Origin: Parelaphostrongylus tenuis
Taxonomy: Eukaryota > Nematoda > Chromadorea > Rhabditida > Metastrongylidae
Length of the DNA stretch: 64,000 nucleotides
Direction of reading: 5' to 3'
Assembly (NCBI GenBank): GCA_019055375.1
Contig: JAHQIW010004091.1
Location: forward strand, 1 to 64,000
Under the pieces are notes generated by a model. It saw only the letters and a list, made by a program, of their open reading frames with translations, was not told the DNA's origin and ran no database searches. Numbering within the stretch: the stretch's first letter is position 1; each line of letters starts with the position of its first letter. Shown piece by piece: positions 1-9,560 of this stretch. The position numbers were made by a program, and so were the translations under genes.

Positions 1-67
1 GTCGCTTAACCAAACATCTGGTTGAAGACTGGTGATTGATAGCTAATTTTAGAGTATGTTGGGAGAA

Positions 68-200
68 TGAGTGGTGGCGCAAATGTGCCCTTTGGTGTGT
101 ATGGGTCGAGCAACCAAGTAACTTCGCTCACAGGAAGGATAGGCATTGAAATCGCCTGGTTGCGATTTCGCCGTATTAGGGGGGCGTGTTTTTTTGCTCA
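68..200 (+). repeat. Decayed inverted-repeat element with tRNA-like remnant
   Basis: The left arm (68-90) and right arm (179-200) are imperfect inverted repeats: both read TGAG..., then a GCAAA block, then a C-rich block. The same arm motif flanks the tRNA-like core at 36181-36250. The right arm contains a run of seven T followed by GCTCA, as at the end of that element. The interior has only a weak B-box-like GGTTGCGATTTCG and no convincing cloverleaf, so this looks like an old copy of the same family. Its membership is inferred from the arms alone. Confidence 0.4.
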
Positions 201-306
201 CATACAACTTCCAATTCACCCTATGTATATGACCGGATAATTTTATACCAAGTTAGAATTTAGATCTTTGAACTGCCGGACAGTGACTTTAACATTGCAA
301 TTTCAG

Positions 307-429
307 TCAATCTCTAGCGAGGACAGCGTGCCAATCATTCCACTTGCTGGCACTCCTGGTTGGTCGCCAACGAATTCACTCTCTTACGACAACAATTGCA
401 AAGATCTGCTCCATAAGGAATGCTCTTGA
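307..429 (+). CDS. Possible C-terminal exon of an unidentified gene
   Basis: A typical nematode acceptor (ATTGCAATTTCAG, ending at 306) is followed by 40 sense codons and TGA at 427-429. The peptide begins SISSEDSVPIIPLAGTPGW and is not low complexity. The same frame stays open after the TGA for another 26 codons beginning with ATG at 430, so either a stop was introduced into a longer exon or the continuation is chance. AATAAA at 731-736 could be the poly(A) signal. No upstream exon can be placed in the first 306 bases and I do not recognise the protein. The call rests on acceptor quality and coding-like composition only. Confidence 0.3.
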   Translation, partial: SISSEDSVPIIPLAGTPGWSPTNSLSYDNNCKDLLHKECS

Positions 430-1490
430 ATGTCTTTTGGTTATGCTTCTGATGAAGTGTGCAGCGAGGAGATCCTGTCCGGCGTTATCATCAAGAGGTA
501 TTCATAAACAAGACAAAATCTTCAAGCATGAAGCGATGAATACAAGAAGACGAGGTGAAATCTCTAGAAGTACTGGGAGATCATTTCCTCCAGGCAGTGT
601 AAGCAAAAGAACTGTGAAGGATGGGACATCGAGAGAATAACATTAGAAAACGCCATGCGAAACAACTCAATAACAAAGAACCCGCCGAAGCGCCAGCCAT
701 TTTTCTTTGCTGGGTGCTTAGTGGGTATCCAATAAATCCTCTACATCAACAGCCTCGTATCTGCTCATCAATAGAAACACTAGGGCCGATTTTTTTTGTT
801 TGCCGGCAGTTAATCCCTAACGGGACAATTTGTGTCTTCCTACCCAAACTGCTCAGTTCGAGCCCATGCTAACTATAGATAATCCTCACTTTGCGAGAGG
901 AGACTCATGGAACGAACGGACCACCCTCTAGATGGAGACGATCCGACTCTCTTACTGGAGGGGGCGGGACCTCAGTGCTGGTGTGGTTCGTCTAACCAAT
1001 AGTGGACTATCTAACGATCTCTCAGGCTGGTCGCTAGTTCGATTCGCTGTGGCCCACTGTTAAGTATACGCAAACTCGAGCATGAATGTGTCAACTAGAT
1101 GGCCGGCCGAGATCATAGCCATAAAAGTAAAGGTCTAGATATAAATGGAAAAGATAGGATACGAGTGAATGAAACAGAAAATAAGGTGGCGTTCCAGTAA
1201 GAGCATCCATGTCTGATAAAACAAGTCACCAGGGCTATCGCTGTAGAACTGCTGAATAGCAATTGTTAACTACTCAAACTACTGATCTTCTTCTTCTTGT
1301 CACTTTGCATTTTCTCACTCTTTATTGTGATGCTTAGTACTACTGGACGTTGCGAGAGGAACAAAATGTTACCTTTAAGCACTGTCCCGTAAAGTCAGTG
1401 TGAAAGTCAAATTATTATGTCTGTTTCACAGTAATGTGATGAGGTTTGCCAGTAGGAGATGGCAGGCCATTGTACTGAAGCGGGTCTTCG
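430..1490. other. No supported gene; GC-richer stretch
   Basis: Short ORFs occur on both strands, but none has matching splice signals or a recognisable domain. The DNA is visibly richer in G+C than the middle of the window. A B-box-like GTTCGATTC at about 1038 lies in a possible tRNA-like remnant (977-1062) that cannot be folded convincingly. Confidence 0.4.
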
Positions 1491-1669
1491 GAGGGCAGCT
1501 ATATCTCAAAATTGCCGTTTCCTAGGGGTACAACGACAACCGCTTGAACGCTGAAGAGCCTTATAGCGTCTGGAGAACTACCCGGCGTGTGTTGAAGCGC
1601 AGCACACAGTTAAGAACCTACCCCGACCTTTGGATGGTCGCTTTTCTCCGGGAATTAAGACCGATTTTG

Positions 1670-1835
1670 TTGCCACTAAAGAGCCTAGAAGGGAAGAATC
1701 AAATCAGCGCTCTAGTGCAATGGGTGGGGATCCCTAAGAGTGAAGTCCCACTGTGAATACTCTTACACGTGATAGGGAAAGAATGGAAGTGCTGCTGGTG
1801 CCCGCTCCGTGTCAGTCACTCGTACGACTACTTTC
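1670..1835 (+). mobile_element. Diverged RTE non-LTR retrotransposon 3' end
   Basis: From about 1735 the order of short blocks (GTCCCACTG, ACACGTGATAGGGAAAGA, TGGAAGTGCTGC, then GTCAGTCACTCG) parallels the end of the RTE copy at 27285-27385, where the same positions encode the conserved C-terminus ending HWATLARDRDKW-like. The match is patchy and no full frame survives. It may come from a different RTE subfamily. An alignment to complete RTE elements would settle it. Confidence 0.4.
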
Positions 1836-1839
1836 ACTG

Positions 1840-4430
1840 GGGACACACGCTGGTGATTCCAGGATCATATGTTCAACATGACACATGCGGCCGTCATTCC
1901 CACAGATCAAAATATACGGATGTGCCTGGAAGGGTGAAAATATGCCAGACAATGATTCCATCGCAAGGCAGCGCGCTACACTGTGCCCTTCCTAGCAGGA
2001 GCAAATCGTCAAACTTCATACCTCAAGAAGCAAGCTATGGAAAATTTGTTAGATGAATTGGAGGGAGTTCGAGGTCGTCTTAAGCCGTACCCAGCGATCC
2101 TAGCAGTTCAGGGATGCTGTCGTCGGCTCCGTTAGTCCAAAGGATCCGATTCCGCCAAACATCGCGATACAAAGCCCTGTGTGGACTCGAGACATATTTG
2201 ATTCAAGTCAAAGGGGGCATAGGTGACTGATGTTCGACCGACATTCGGTAGATTGCAGATCGGCGGTAAAAAATCGGGATAGTAATGTGTCTTTGAATAG
2301 AATTTATCTGGTCCATTTTAACTGCTTATATGCGGTAAGTACTTATGTATATAATACAACACTTTCATTATGTAGAAAGGGTGATCCGTGCAAAACATTT
2401 GTAAGCTCAGACGGGGAACTTGACTCGAGTCATTCCACTCATTGCGGGGGGGGCTGCGTGCTCTATCCTTAACCACGCCTGTCTTTTTGACCTCACTCTT
2501 TCTACCTAGCAAGCGCAAACTTGCATCTATCTACCAGTCAAGGCAACCGTGTCAACGGTGGCATGATGTTTCTCCAGGGTAAGTCCGCTCCGTGGTGGAT
2601 GATTTAAACCTAACAGTTTCAACGCTAGACACATGGGGTTTATACAATCTGCATCTGCTCTGGACATGTACAATGATCCGAATCATAGTTGCCCTAGCTC
2701 ACAGAGTAGAAAGTAGTGGTGTCAAAACCGCATGGCGTAACAAGATGGTGTCAAGTAGGTTAGACTGTGCTCACGCGTTCTTCCCCTGAGACCTGGGTAA
2801 GATCGGCGGGTTGTCAATTCTCCCGCTTGTAAGCAACATGTTTTGCACAAATCACATCTACATTCGAGTGGCTATGAATCAAGTGGTCTTTGTGTTTGAT
2901 GGACTTGAGTTAGGTGGCTGTTTTTGATTTGAGTCAAATCGTAGAAACTGACGAATGTTTTGGGCGGTTTGTTTCCGATCGCAAGCTTTATAATCCTCAT
3001 CTACTTAAGAATGTTATTTCACTTTTCGGTTGGACCACTATCCTGCATAGCTTCGGAGTATATGTGCACTTTTGGTGATATCTTGCCCATCTTCGACTAA
3101 AACGTACATTCGGAGAGTTAGAAATTTGCAAAAAAAAAAAAGTTCAGAATGTCGTACTTTTTATCTTTGACCTGCCACTGCTGCGTCAGGTGGGTAATGA
3201 TGTTATAGATATAGCCCAATAATGTGGAGTGCTGTGGCAGAAAAACGTTCGCTGTGTTGAAGCGGGGTTGTTTGAAGCCTCGATCTCACTTCTTCTCGCT
3301 TCCGGGAGCGAATGACTACCGCGTAGATCGATCACCCAAGAGCGCATTTCGTTTTGCCGAGCACTCGTTCTTCCTAGCGCTATAATCGCGTTCATCTGCC
3401 AACAAGCCAAACCTTCGAACGGTCATGTGCGGTTGCAGCCGCTATCGGCGATTTGAACCCACTTGCGTTGAAAAGAAGTATGAGTTTAATGTTACTTTCC
3501 ATCGTTGTTAGGCGTTCAAAAAAAAAAACCCGTGCTTGCCCATTCTTACCTCTTACCAGAATTCAACTTTATGGAAACTTTATGGTGTTTAATATTTTTG
3601 GAAAATACTCAATATTCAGCGTGTGATACACAATCGTTCGCAGGTGTTTTTGCCGTCGCACACAACAAGGTCGTATGGTTTCCATTGTCGCGTTTCAATA
3701 ATACATTGGCTCACTCCAAGCAAATCACCTCCGCCCCCCCCCGGGTCGGTAGATGTAGTACCGACACCGGTGGATGATAAGACAGCAAAGACAGAACCTG
3801 ATCCATCGGTCACACTCGACAGTCTGTTATGCACCTGGTCCGATGGCCGTTTGATCATTAGTGATTGCTGAGTTCGTGGTGCTTACCAGCTTTAACACGT
3901 ACATCTTTTCACTTTTTCTCCATCGCTCGTCACGCCCACGAGTAGTCCTATTTGGGTGCCTCTCTCGTCTCTAGGGCATTACTGCAGGACGTGAGCATCA
4001 GATCGTTCGTGGCTGAGTTTGTGTTGGCGTGCACGCTAAAAAAAAAAAAACGGGACCATCGGTGTTGTCATGGTCTTCCCCTGCGACGTGCATGAGACAT
4101 CCCGAGGAACTTCGAGTCGGTAAACGGGGCTCTCGCCCCATCGGTCTGTCGTTGAAGCGCTCACATGTCCGGCCCACCGTATTTCCGATGCTATCTGTCG
4201 CTGATACGTCGGCCAGGCAGCGGCCGGCGAGCCACTCTTGAAGGCCAGGTATATGCGCTATTGGCAGATCATGCATCAAAAACGAAGGATTAAAAAATTT
4301 GAAGGACGCAATGACCATAGCTACATCCCTCAGAGGAAAATGAGATCAAGCTGGCCGGCACAGTTTTATCCATTATTTCTCAAAATACTACTGCTTCTTC
4401 ACGGTTTAGCACTTCTGACTTCAACAACTT
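1840..4430. other. No supported gene
   Basis: There are many short ORFs without consistent splice phases. A good donor-like CGGTAAGTA occurs at about 2333 after a 35-codon open stretch, but no partner exon was found. Long homopolymers are present (A runs of 10-13 at about 3130, 3520 and 4039; a C run at about 3738). Nothing else is recognisable. Confidence 0.4.
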
Positions 4431-4439
4431 TCTTGATAT

Positions 4440-5400
4440 CCTAAAATTGACGGAGAAAGGGGTGAAATTCACACCTTTCCAGCAAAAAAGGAGAAAAAGA
4501 AAAAAGAGAGGAAAAAAACTAGATTGATTATCACTGTCACTAAATACAAAGTGAAAGAAGATTTTGATTTGGAGGGCTTTTTTGGGTCATCCGTGATTAT
4601 TTCATCAGAATAAGAAGACCTTGGTACTGGAAAGGAATTTTGGTAGAGTACTGACAAAAATTCTGGTCTAATTTAGTAAAGTTCACAATTAAATAATAAT
4701 TGGGAAACTACGTCTACTGATGGTGAGCAGCAGACTTACAAATACAGGAGAGCTTCTGTAATGTTCAGAATTCGCATTCAATGCGACGTCAAAAGAAGAC
4801 ATGGAGGTGTAAGAGAGAGAGAGAGGGAGGTGAAGAGGAAGAGAGAAAGAAAGGAGAGAGGGATGAAGACAAGAGGGAAGAGTATGAGAGAGAGGAAGAG
4901 AAAAGGGAGAGAAGAGAAAGAGAAGAGAAAGAGAAAGAGAAGAGAGGAGAGAAGGAGGGAGAGAATCAAAAGAGGAAGAGGGAGAGAGGAAAGAGGGGAA
5001 AGGAAGAGGAGAGAAAGAAGGAGAAAAGAGAGAAAGAGAAATAGAAAGAGAAAGAGAGAGAAGAGAAAAGAAGGGGCGAGAATAGAAAGAGAAAGAGGAG
5101 AGGAGGAAGAGAGGAGAAGGAGGGGGAGGTAGAGAAAGAGAGAGAAGGGAAAAGAAAGAGAAAGGGGAGGAAAGAGAGAGAAAGAGGAAGAGAGCGAAAG
5201 AGAATGAGAGAGGAGAGAATAGAGAAGAGAGAAGAGAAGAGGAGAGAGACAGTGAAGCAGAGAGAAAAAGAGGGGAAAAGAGAAAGAAAGAGAGGGAAGA
5301 GAAAAGGACAGAGAGAGGGGTAGAAGAAAGAGAGAGAAAGAGAAAGAAAAAGGAAAAGAGATTGAGAGAGAGAAAGAGAGAGAGAGAAGGATTAGATTAT
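4440..5400 (+). repeat. GA-tract element, copy A
   Basis: The right part (about 4812-5390) is an almost uninterrupted polypurine tract of irregular GA, GAGA and GAAAGA units. The left part is not simple sequence and is shared with the reverse complement of 62760-63180: GGTGAGCAGCAGAC (4722-4735), AGAATTCGCATTCA (4767-4780), and further upstream TTCATCAGA and TCACAA-TAAATAATA blocks in the same order. In copy A the frame through these blocks differs by a shift from the ORF of copy B. ORFs inside the tract (Glu/Arg/Lys-rich) are by-products of the repeat. Confidence 0.6.
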
Positions 5401-5479
5401 TGCTGCGCTCAATCTATAGCAGAAATGTCGACGATCCTGAAGATCAATTTTTGTTTCAAAAAATGTCCTAACAGTGCAG

Positions 5480-5600
5480 TGTAGGAGCGAAAATAGAATT
5501 ACGCCTCACATTCGGAGTTTTCTACTTACATAAGAGTTATATATGCACAAAAAGTTCATGAACCTGTAGAAATAATTGTGTTTCATCGAAAATAGTACGA
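5480..5600 (+). repeat. R1 dispersed repeat, partial
   Basis: The block order GAGCGAAAATAGAATTACGC, CACATTCGGAGTTTT, AGTTATATATGCACAAAAA and TGTAGAAA matches the right half of the R1 copies at 9290-9410 and 61795-61890. Confidence 0.5.
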
Positions 5601-5891
5601 AAAACCTGAAGTTCTCCCCCGATACAGAAAGAAAAATGTTATTAAATAACGATAATCGCCGCTTGCGATCTCAATTATGCCGCCGTCAGCGAAAGGTTTA
5701 AAACTGGCGACGGTTATGCTGCTGAAAACCTGACGTGTTCGTCCAATTCTCTTCAGTTGTTTTCAGTGATGAGCATATCATAGCATTAATATAAGCTTTT
5801 ATCAGCACTTGTATAGGCGTGATAATTATGTCAGTGAAAACATAGAGCATATAAAATGTGATTCTGGTAGGGTGTGATTCAGTTTACTAAC

Positions 5892-6538
5892 ATGCCTTCA
5901 GCGGCAACAAGACGACGAGGATCCAGGAGACCCAAGCCCGGTCAAACTGCAAGACGGCCAGTGTCCACCCTAAAGCGAATTCAGTGCTACCGTTGTGATG
6001 CTACGGCTCCGTCTGTGATCCAACTGGAAGTAGAATCGGCATTATCTGCACCGATTTTCCAAAGCCGAAAGCGGTGAAAACAATGTTCTTTTTTGAGAAG
6101 ACCAAACCAGTTTTGGGCGATTAACGGTGTGGGATTGTCTGATGCTTATTCCATAGAAATAAGGCCGAGTAAATTGGCAAAGTATTAAGGTCCGCGAGGG
6201 GACGAAGATCGTCCCCGTGTTCTAGAAGTTCACGCTGCAGCCGATCTTGGCACTCAGTGAGAACTAATTCAAGAGCTCGAAGAAGACACTCATCAAAAAG
6301 TGGGCGCCCTAGGAAGTAGAGATCGAAAGGAAGGAGAAGGATGAAGAAAGCTCGAAAAGCACAGAAAAAAGTAGTTGAATCGTCAGCGTAAGTTCTTTAA
6401 CTTGTTACTTGTTAAAACGACTCTGACATTAAATGTAAATTCTCTTAAACAGCTCGACAATGTGGATATGTTTCGAACTCGCTCTGAAAACTCGAAGAAC
6501 TAGGCTCCGTGATTCGAGAGGAAGATTCATACCAGCGT
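5892..6538 (+). pseudogene. Coding-like, frame-broken gene of unknown family
   Basis: An ATG at 5892 opens 61 codons of basic protein (MPSAATRRRGSRRPKPGQTA at the N-terminus) ending in TGA at 6075. From 6150 to about 6385 all three frames alternately show coding-like stretches (for example GPRGDEDRPRVLEV and EVEIERKEKDEESSKST) broken by stops, followed by a good donor AGCGTAAGTT at 6387. After an AACAG acceptor (about 6451), an 18-codon Arg-rich stretch ends RLRDSRGRFIPA before TAG at 6538. The GC content is higher than in the flanks. It could be a pseudogene or a functional gene obscured by sequence errors; I do not recognise the protein. Confidence 0.3.
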
Positions 6539-7082
6539 AGCCGCCGAATCTTCCTCTATGAAGAGCGCACACCATAACTAGTTTATACTAACATAAAATA
6601 AATGATTTGTGTAAGCGCAAGTATTTTCAGGGGATGTTCAAGAGATATAGCGAGTGAAAGATGAAACCACTGCAACACTTGTAGATGCCGCATTGAATGA
6701 TTCTTTGAAGCCAAACATGTAATCGTCTCAGAATTGGCGATAAATACCGAACGTCATTTATCTTCTGTATCATATGATGTTTGTTTCCTAATTAACGTGT
6801 GCATCTCTTCACATGAAGCCGTGTACCATAATTTTTATAGCTACGGCCGCATTTGGTCTTATGTAGAATGGATTGTCTAATGTCTCTTTCCCTCGAAGTC
6901 GATCTGTCCTAAAGAAGAAAAAAAAATTCATTCGTTTGCCTTAGAGACAGCAATTGATCGATCGCACAGAGCAACTTGCAGGAGTCGGGCGATATTCGTT
7001 ATTCATTTAGTATTTTTCCTTCATTAAGAAGGTGAAAGTTTAGGTTAGTTTGTGATACTGTGATAAGCCATGATTTTCTCTA

Positions 7083-7440
7083 CATAGTAACAGGTTTTTT
7101 GTGCATATATAATTTTTTCTTAACGATTAAAAACCTTGAGTGCAAATGTACTCTTCGTTCTTACAGCGCTCAGTAATAGCCTTTCAAATAAAAGCAAAGA
7201 TTACAACATCGAAATTCTCGAGATTTTGTCTATCGAATGACTAATGAAACTTTGCTGGAAAGCTATGTCGCAGCCCCATCCGAGGAAATAAAGCAATTGA
7301 GTGTGCAACATTATTGTCTTTTCGCTGATACAACGTAGTAGAATGATCGTTTAATGATGAAACACACTGTTGGAATCGTGGAGATTTTTCGAATGATTAT
7401 CAAGCGTTCAAAAGAAAAGTTTTGTCCAGCTAGAAAGGCC
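7083..7440 (-). repeat. R1 dispersed repeat, - orientation
   Basis: Read on the - strand, this gives the R1 order: CCAGC near 7430, CATTCGAAAAAT, a CAACAGTGTGTTTCATCATT block, AGCGAAAAGACAATAATG, then AATTATATATGCACAAAAAA at 7085-7105. It aligns by eye with 61540-61880 over its whole length. Confidence 0.6.
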
Positions 7441-7600
7441 TTCAAATAAACTGTAGGCTATCAAATACACCTCTCCTATGAGGTTAAATGGTTAAATGAT
7501 TGTCGTATTTGGAAGGGCTGAGATATTCGAGATGTACCACAATTTCTGTCCGATAAAGTTGAGAAAACTGAGGTTTTTTTAACCATTTCAGTCAGGAACG

Positions 7601-7785
7601 GAGCTCATGTGGCGCACTTGCTAGAGGGGCCTTGCGACACACACCTGGTTGATGGTTCTATTGGCGCTCCAAAGCTCATAAGCTTTACATCCTTTCAATG
7701 TCGACGGATTGCTACCTCGCCTGTCTGGTAGCGTAAAGACGACTTAATACATCGGCAGGCCACAGCAAGTCATTGTGAAGGCCAG
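7601..7785 (+). repeat. tRNA-headed SINE, copy 1
   Basis: The head (GAGCTCATGTGGCGCAC..., GGCCTTGCGACACACACCT, GATGGTTCTATTGGCGC) has tRNA-like A and B boxes. The tail runs to CATCGGCAGGCCACAGCAAG at about 7753. The same head and tail occur on the - strand at 61317-61380, 29528-29695 and 63535-63700. It is probably an old, immobile SINE copy. Confidence 0.55.
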
Positions 7786-8106
7786 ATCTTTATTCAGTCA
7801 CCTCTAACGATGTTCGATAAAATTAAATGCATAGCAGATTCCGCAGATGAATGACGCCGAGAGCTATAGCTTTATTGTAGGTTTATCCTTCACTGACTAT
7901 GCATGAAATCAGAAAGAAAAGGAATATAGACCTCTTCAAAGTTTAGTCGGCTTCTTGTGGCAATGTGGTAGTCGTGGATGTCGCGTTACGATGTGTAACG
8001 TGCAGTCTTTTCTAGACTTTAGAAGCTCAATAGCAGTTCGACATCTCAATTCCAAATCGCGATTGGAATTAGAACACTCTGACAGCTTTTTTAAGAATTT
8101 AATGAA

Positions 8107-8500
8107 GATATAAGATGTTTTGAGCCGTTAAGTCTAATGCTATACAGGCGCGTGTTTCGTCTATTGGGACTCATCAGTAGCACCCTCTCTCGGTTCAACC
8201 GATTCCCTGAGGCTAAATAATTTTCTATAAGGGAGTCGACGCCGAGTAATCAATAACCGCAAGTCAGATGATGGAATTACCTCACACTGTGGCGACGGGC
8301 AGTCGAGCTTGTTGTTTATACAATGAATCATACCTCTCCTTTCATGAAGTTTGTAATGGCACCACTAGTGCTAGACGTAGGTTTTCCGCTTCTCTTAGCA
8401 ACCCTCATATTCGTGTGCCTTTTGGTTCAGTCAACTCCCTACATGTAAAGGAATCGTCGCCGAATATGCTAATTTGAATGTAAGGTGATAAGCCCCTCGA
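8107..8500 (+). repeat. MITE end plus AGTGCTAGA repeat
   Basis: Bases 8107-8160 (GATATAAGATGTTTTGAGCC..., GCTATACAGGCGCGTG) match the reverse complement of the right end of the inverted-repeat element at 19472-19720. Downstream, a block GGCACCACTAGTGCTAGACG...GTCGTCGCC (8358-8462) recurs at 45146-45253. The 69-codon ORF across this stretch is probably not a gene. Confidence 0.4.
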
Positions 8501-8509
8501 CCTAATGTA

Positions 8510-8980
8510 CCTCATGTAAGGCTGAAATATGCTATCAGCGTGTATCAAATTATGAACAAGGTCCTAAAAAATAGTCGAGTAAGAAAGTAAAACACTTTGA
8601 GAATTCGCTACTGGCGTGAAAGACAGATCTCCTAAACAGTAAAAGTATTTCTATGATACAGAAGATTAGGTCATTGGTTTCTTTGCGGGGTCCTAAAAGC
8701 TCTAACACAGATCTAAGGAAAATCTACCTCGGTAGTGAATAGTACCTTACGAACTTTTCCTTTTCGAAATAGTTTTTTATCAGTCATCTTGATTTTATTA
8801 TGTTTTCAGAAAGGCTTTCATCACCGATTTTTTATTAAATAGTTACCATTATTCACGTCGAGGTCAATGAAAGCCAGTTTTTTCGATTTTCATCAAGTAA
8901 TAAACTCGTTCTCAGGTGTTTTGTATAGTGATGCACTAGCAACAGTACTATAACTTTTTCCTTATCAAAAGCCTTTGAAG
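8510..8980. other. Nothing recognised
   Basis: AT-rich sequence without a supported ORF, splice pair or repeat that I could match elsewhere in the window. Confidence 0.4.
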
Positions 8981-8989
8981 ACTAAAAGC

Positions 8990-9560
8990 CGACATGTACT
9001 AGCTAATGTACACTATTGTTTAGAGGCCTATCACTCTGGGCAAAATCATTCTCTTGGGCACTTGGTGATAAATCAAGAACTTAGATCTCTGCGATTTCAG
9101 CAATATGTTTGATTTTTGAAGAAGCCTTTTTGTACGTTGTAGCAGCGAAGATAAAATTATATTTTACACTTCGTTTGCCTTATTTGCTCTTCCGTGGCTT
9201 ATACATGACTTTTCATCATACTCTTATTGGCCATTCGACAGCCTAAATCTTGAGAATTTCGATGCTGTACTTGGCTTTTCGAAGAATTATCATAGAACGC
9301 TGTATGAGCGAAAAGAAGATTGCGGTTCGCACTGAGAGTTTTTTGTCGTACAGATAAGTTACATGTGCACGAAAAATGACCATGTAGAGAAAATCATGGA
9401 GTGTCAAAGTAATGCAAAAAATCTGAGCTTTTATCTTCCAAATAGAGGCAAAATCCTGATTGAATAGCGAAAAAAGCGCAATGACATCGACTTGAATCAT
9501 TCGCTTTGAAGAGAAATGAAGACTTCTAAGCGTTGGCCAAGTAAAATTCATACATCAAAC
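8990..9560 (+). repeat. R1 dispersed repeat, longest copy
   Basis: This stretch contains in order GGGCAAAATCATTC, a TTTCAGCAATATGTTTGATT block, TTGTAGCAGCGAAGATAAAA, CATTCGACAGCCTAAATCTT, CGATGCTGTACTTGGCTTT, ATCATAGAACGCTGTATGAG, and GTACAGATAAGTTACATGTG. Each block recurs in the same order at 61540-61890 and partly at 11740-11970, 57370-57500 and 54240-54560. The ORF on its - strand (9243-9551) is a by-product. No terminal repeats or coding capacity are seen, so its class is unknown. Confidence 0.6.

Noticed and set aside
4761..5132. Arg/Glu/Lys-rich ORFs of 87-123 codons
   Set aside because: Translation of the polypurine tract in several frames; no unique protein segment in this copy.
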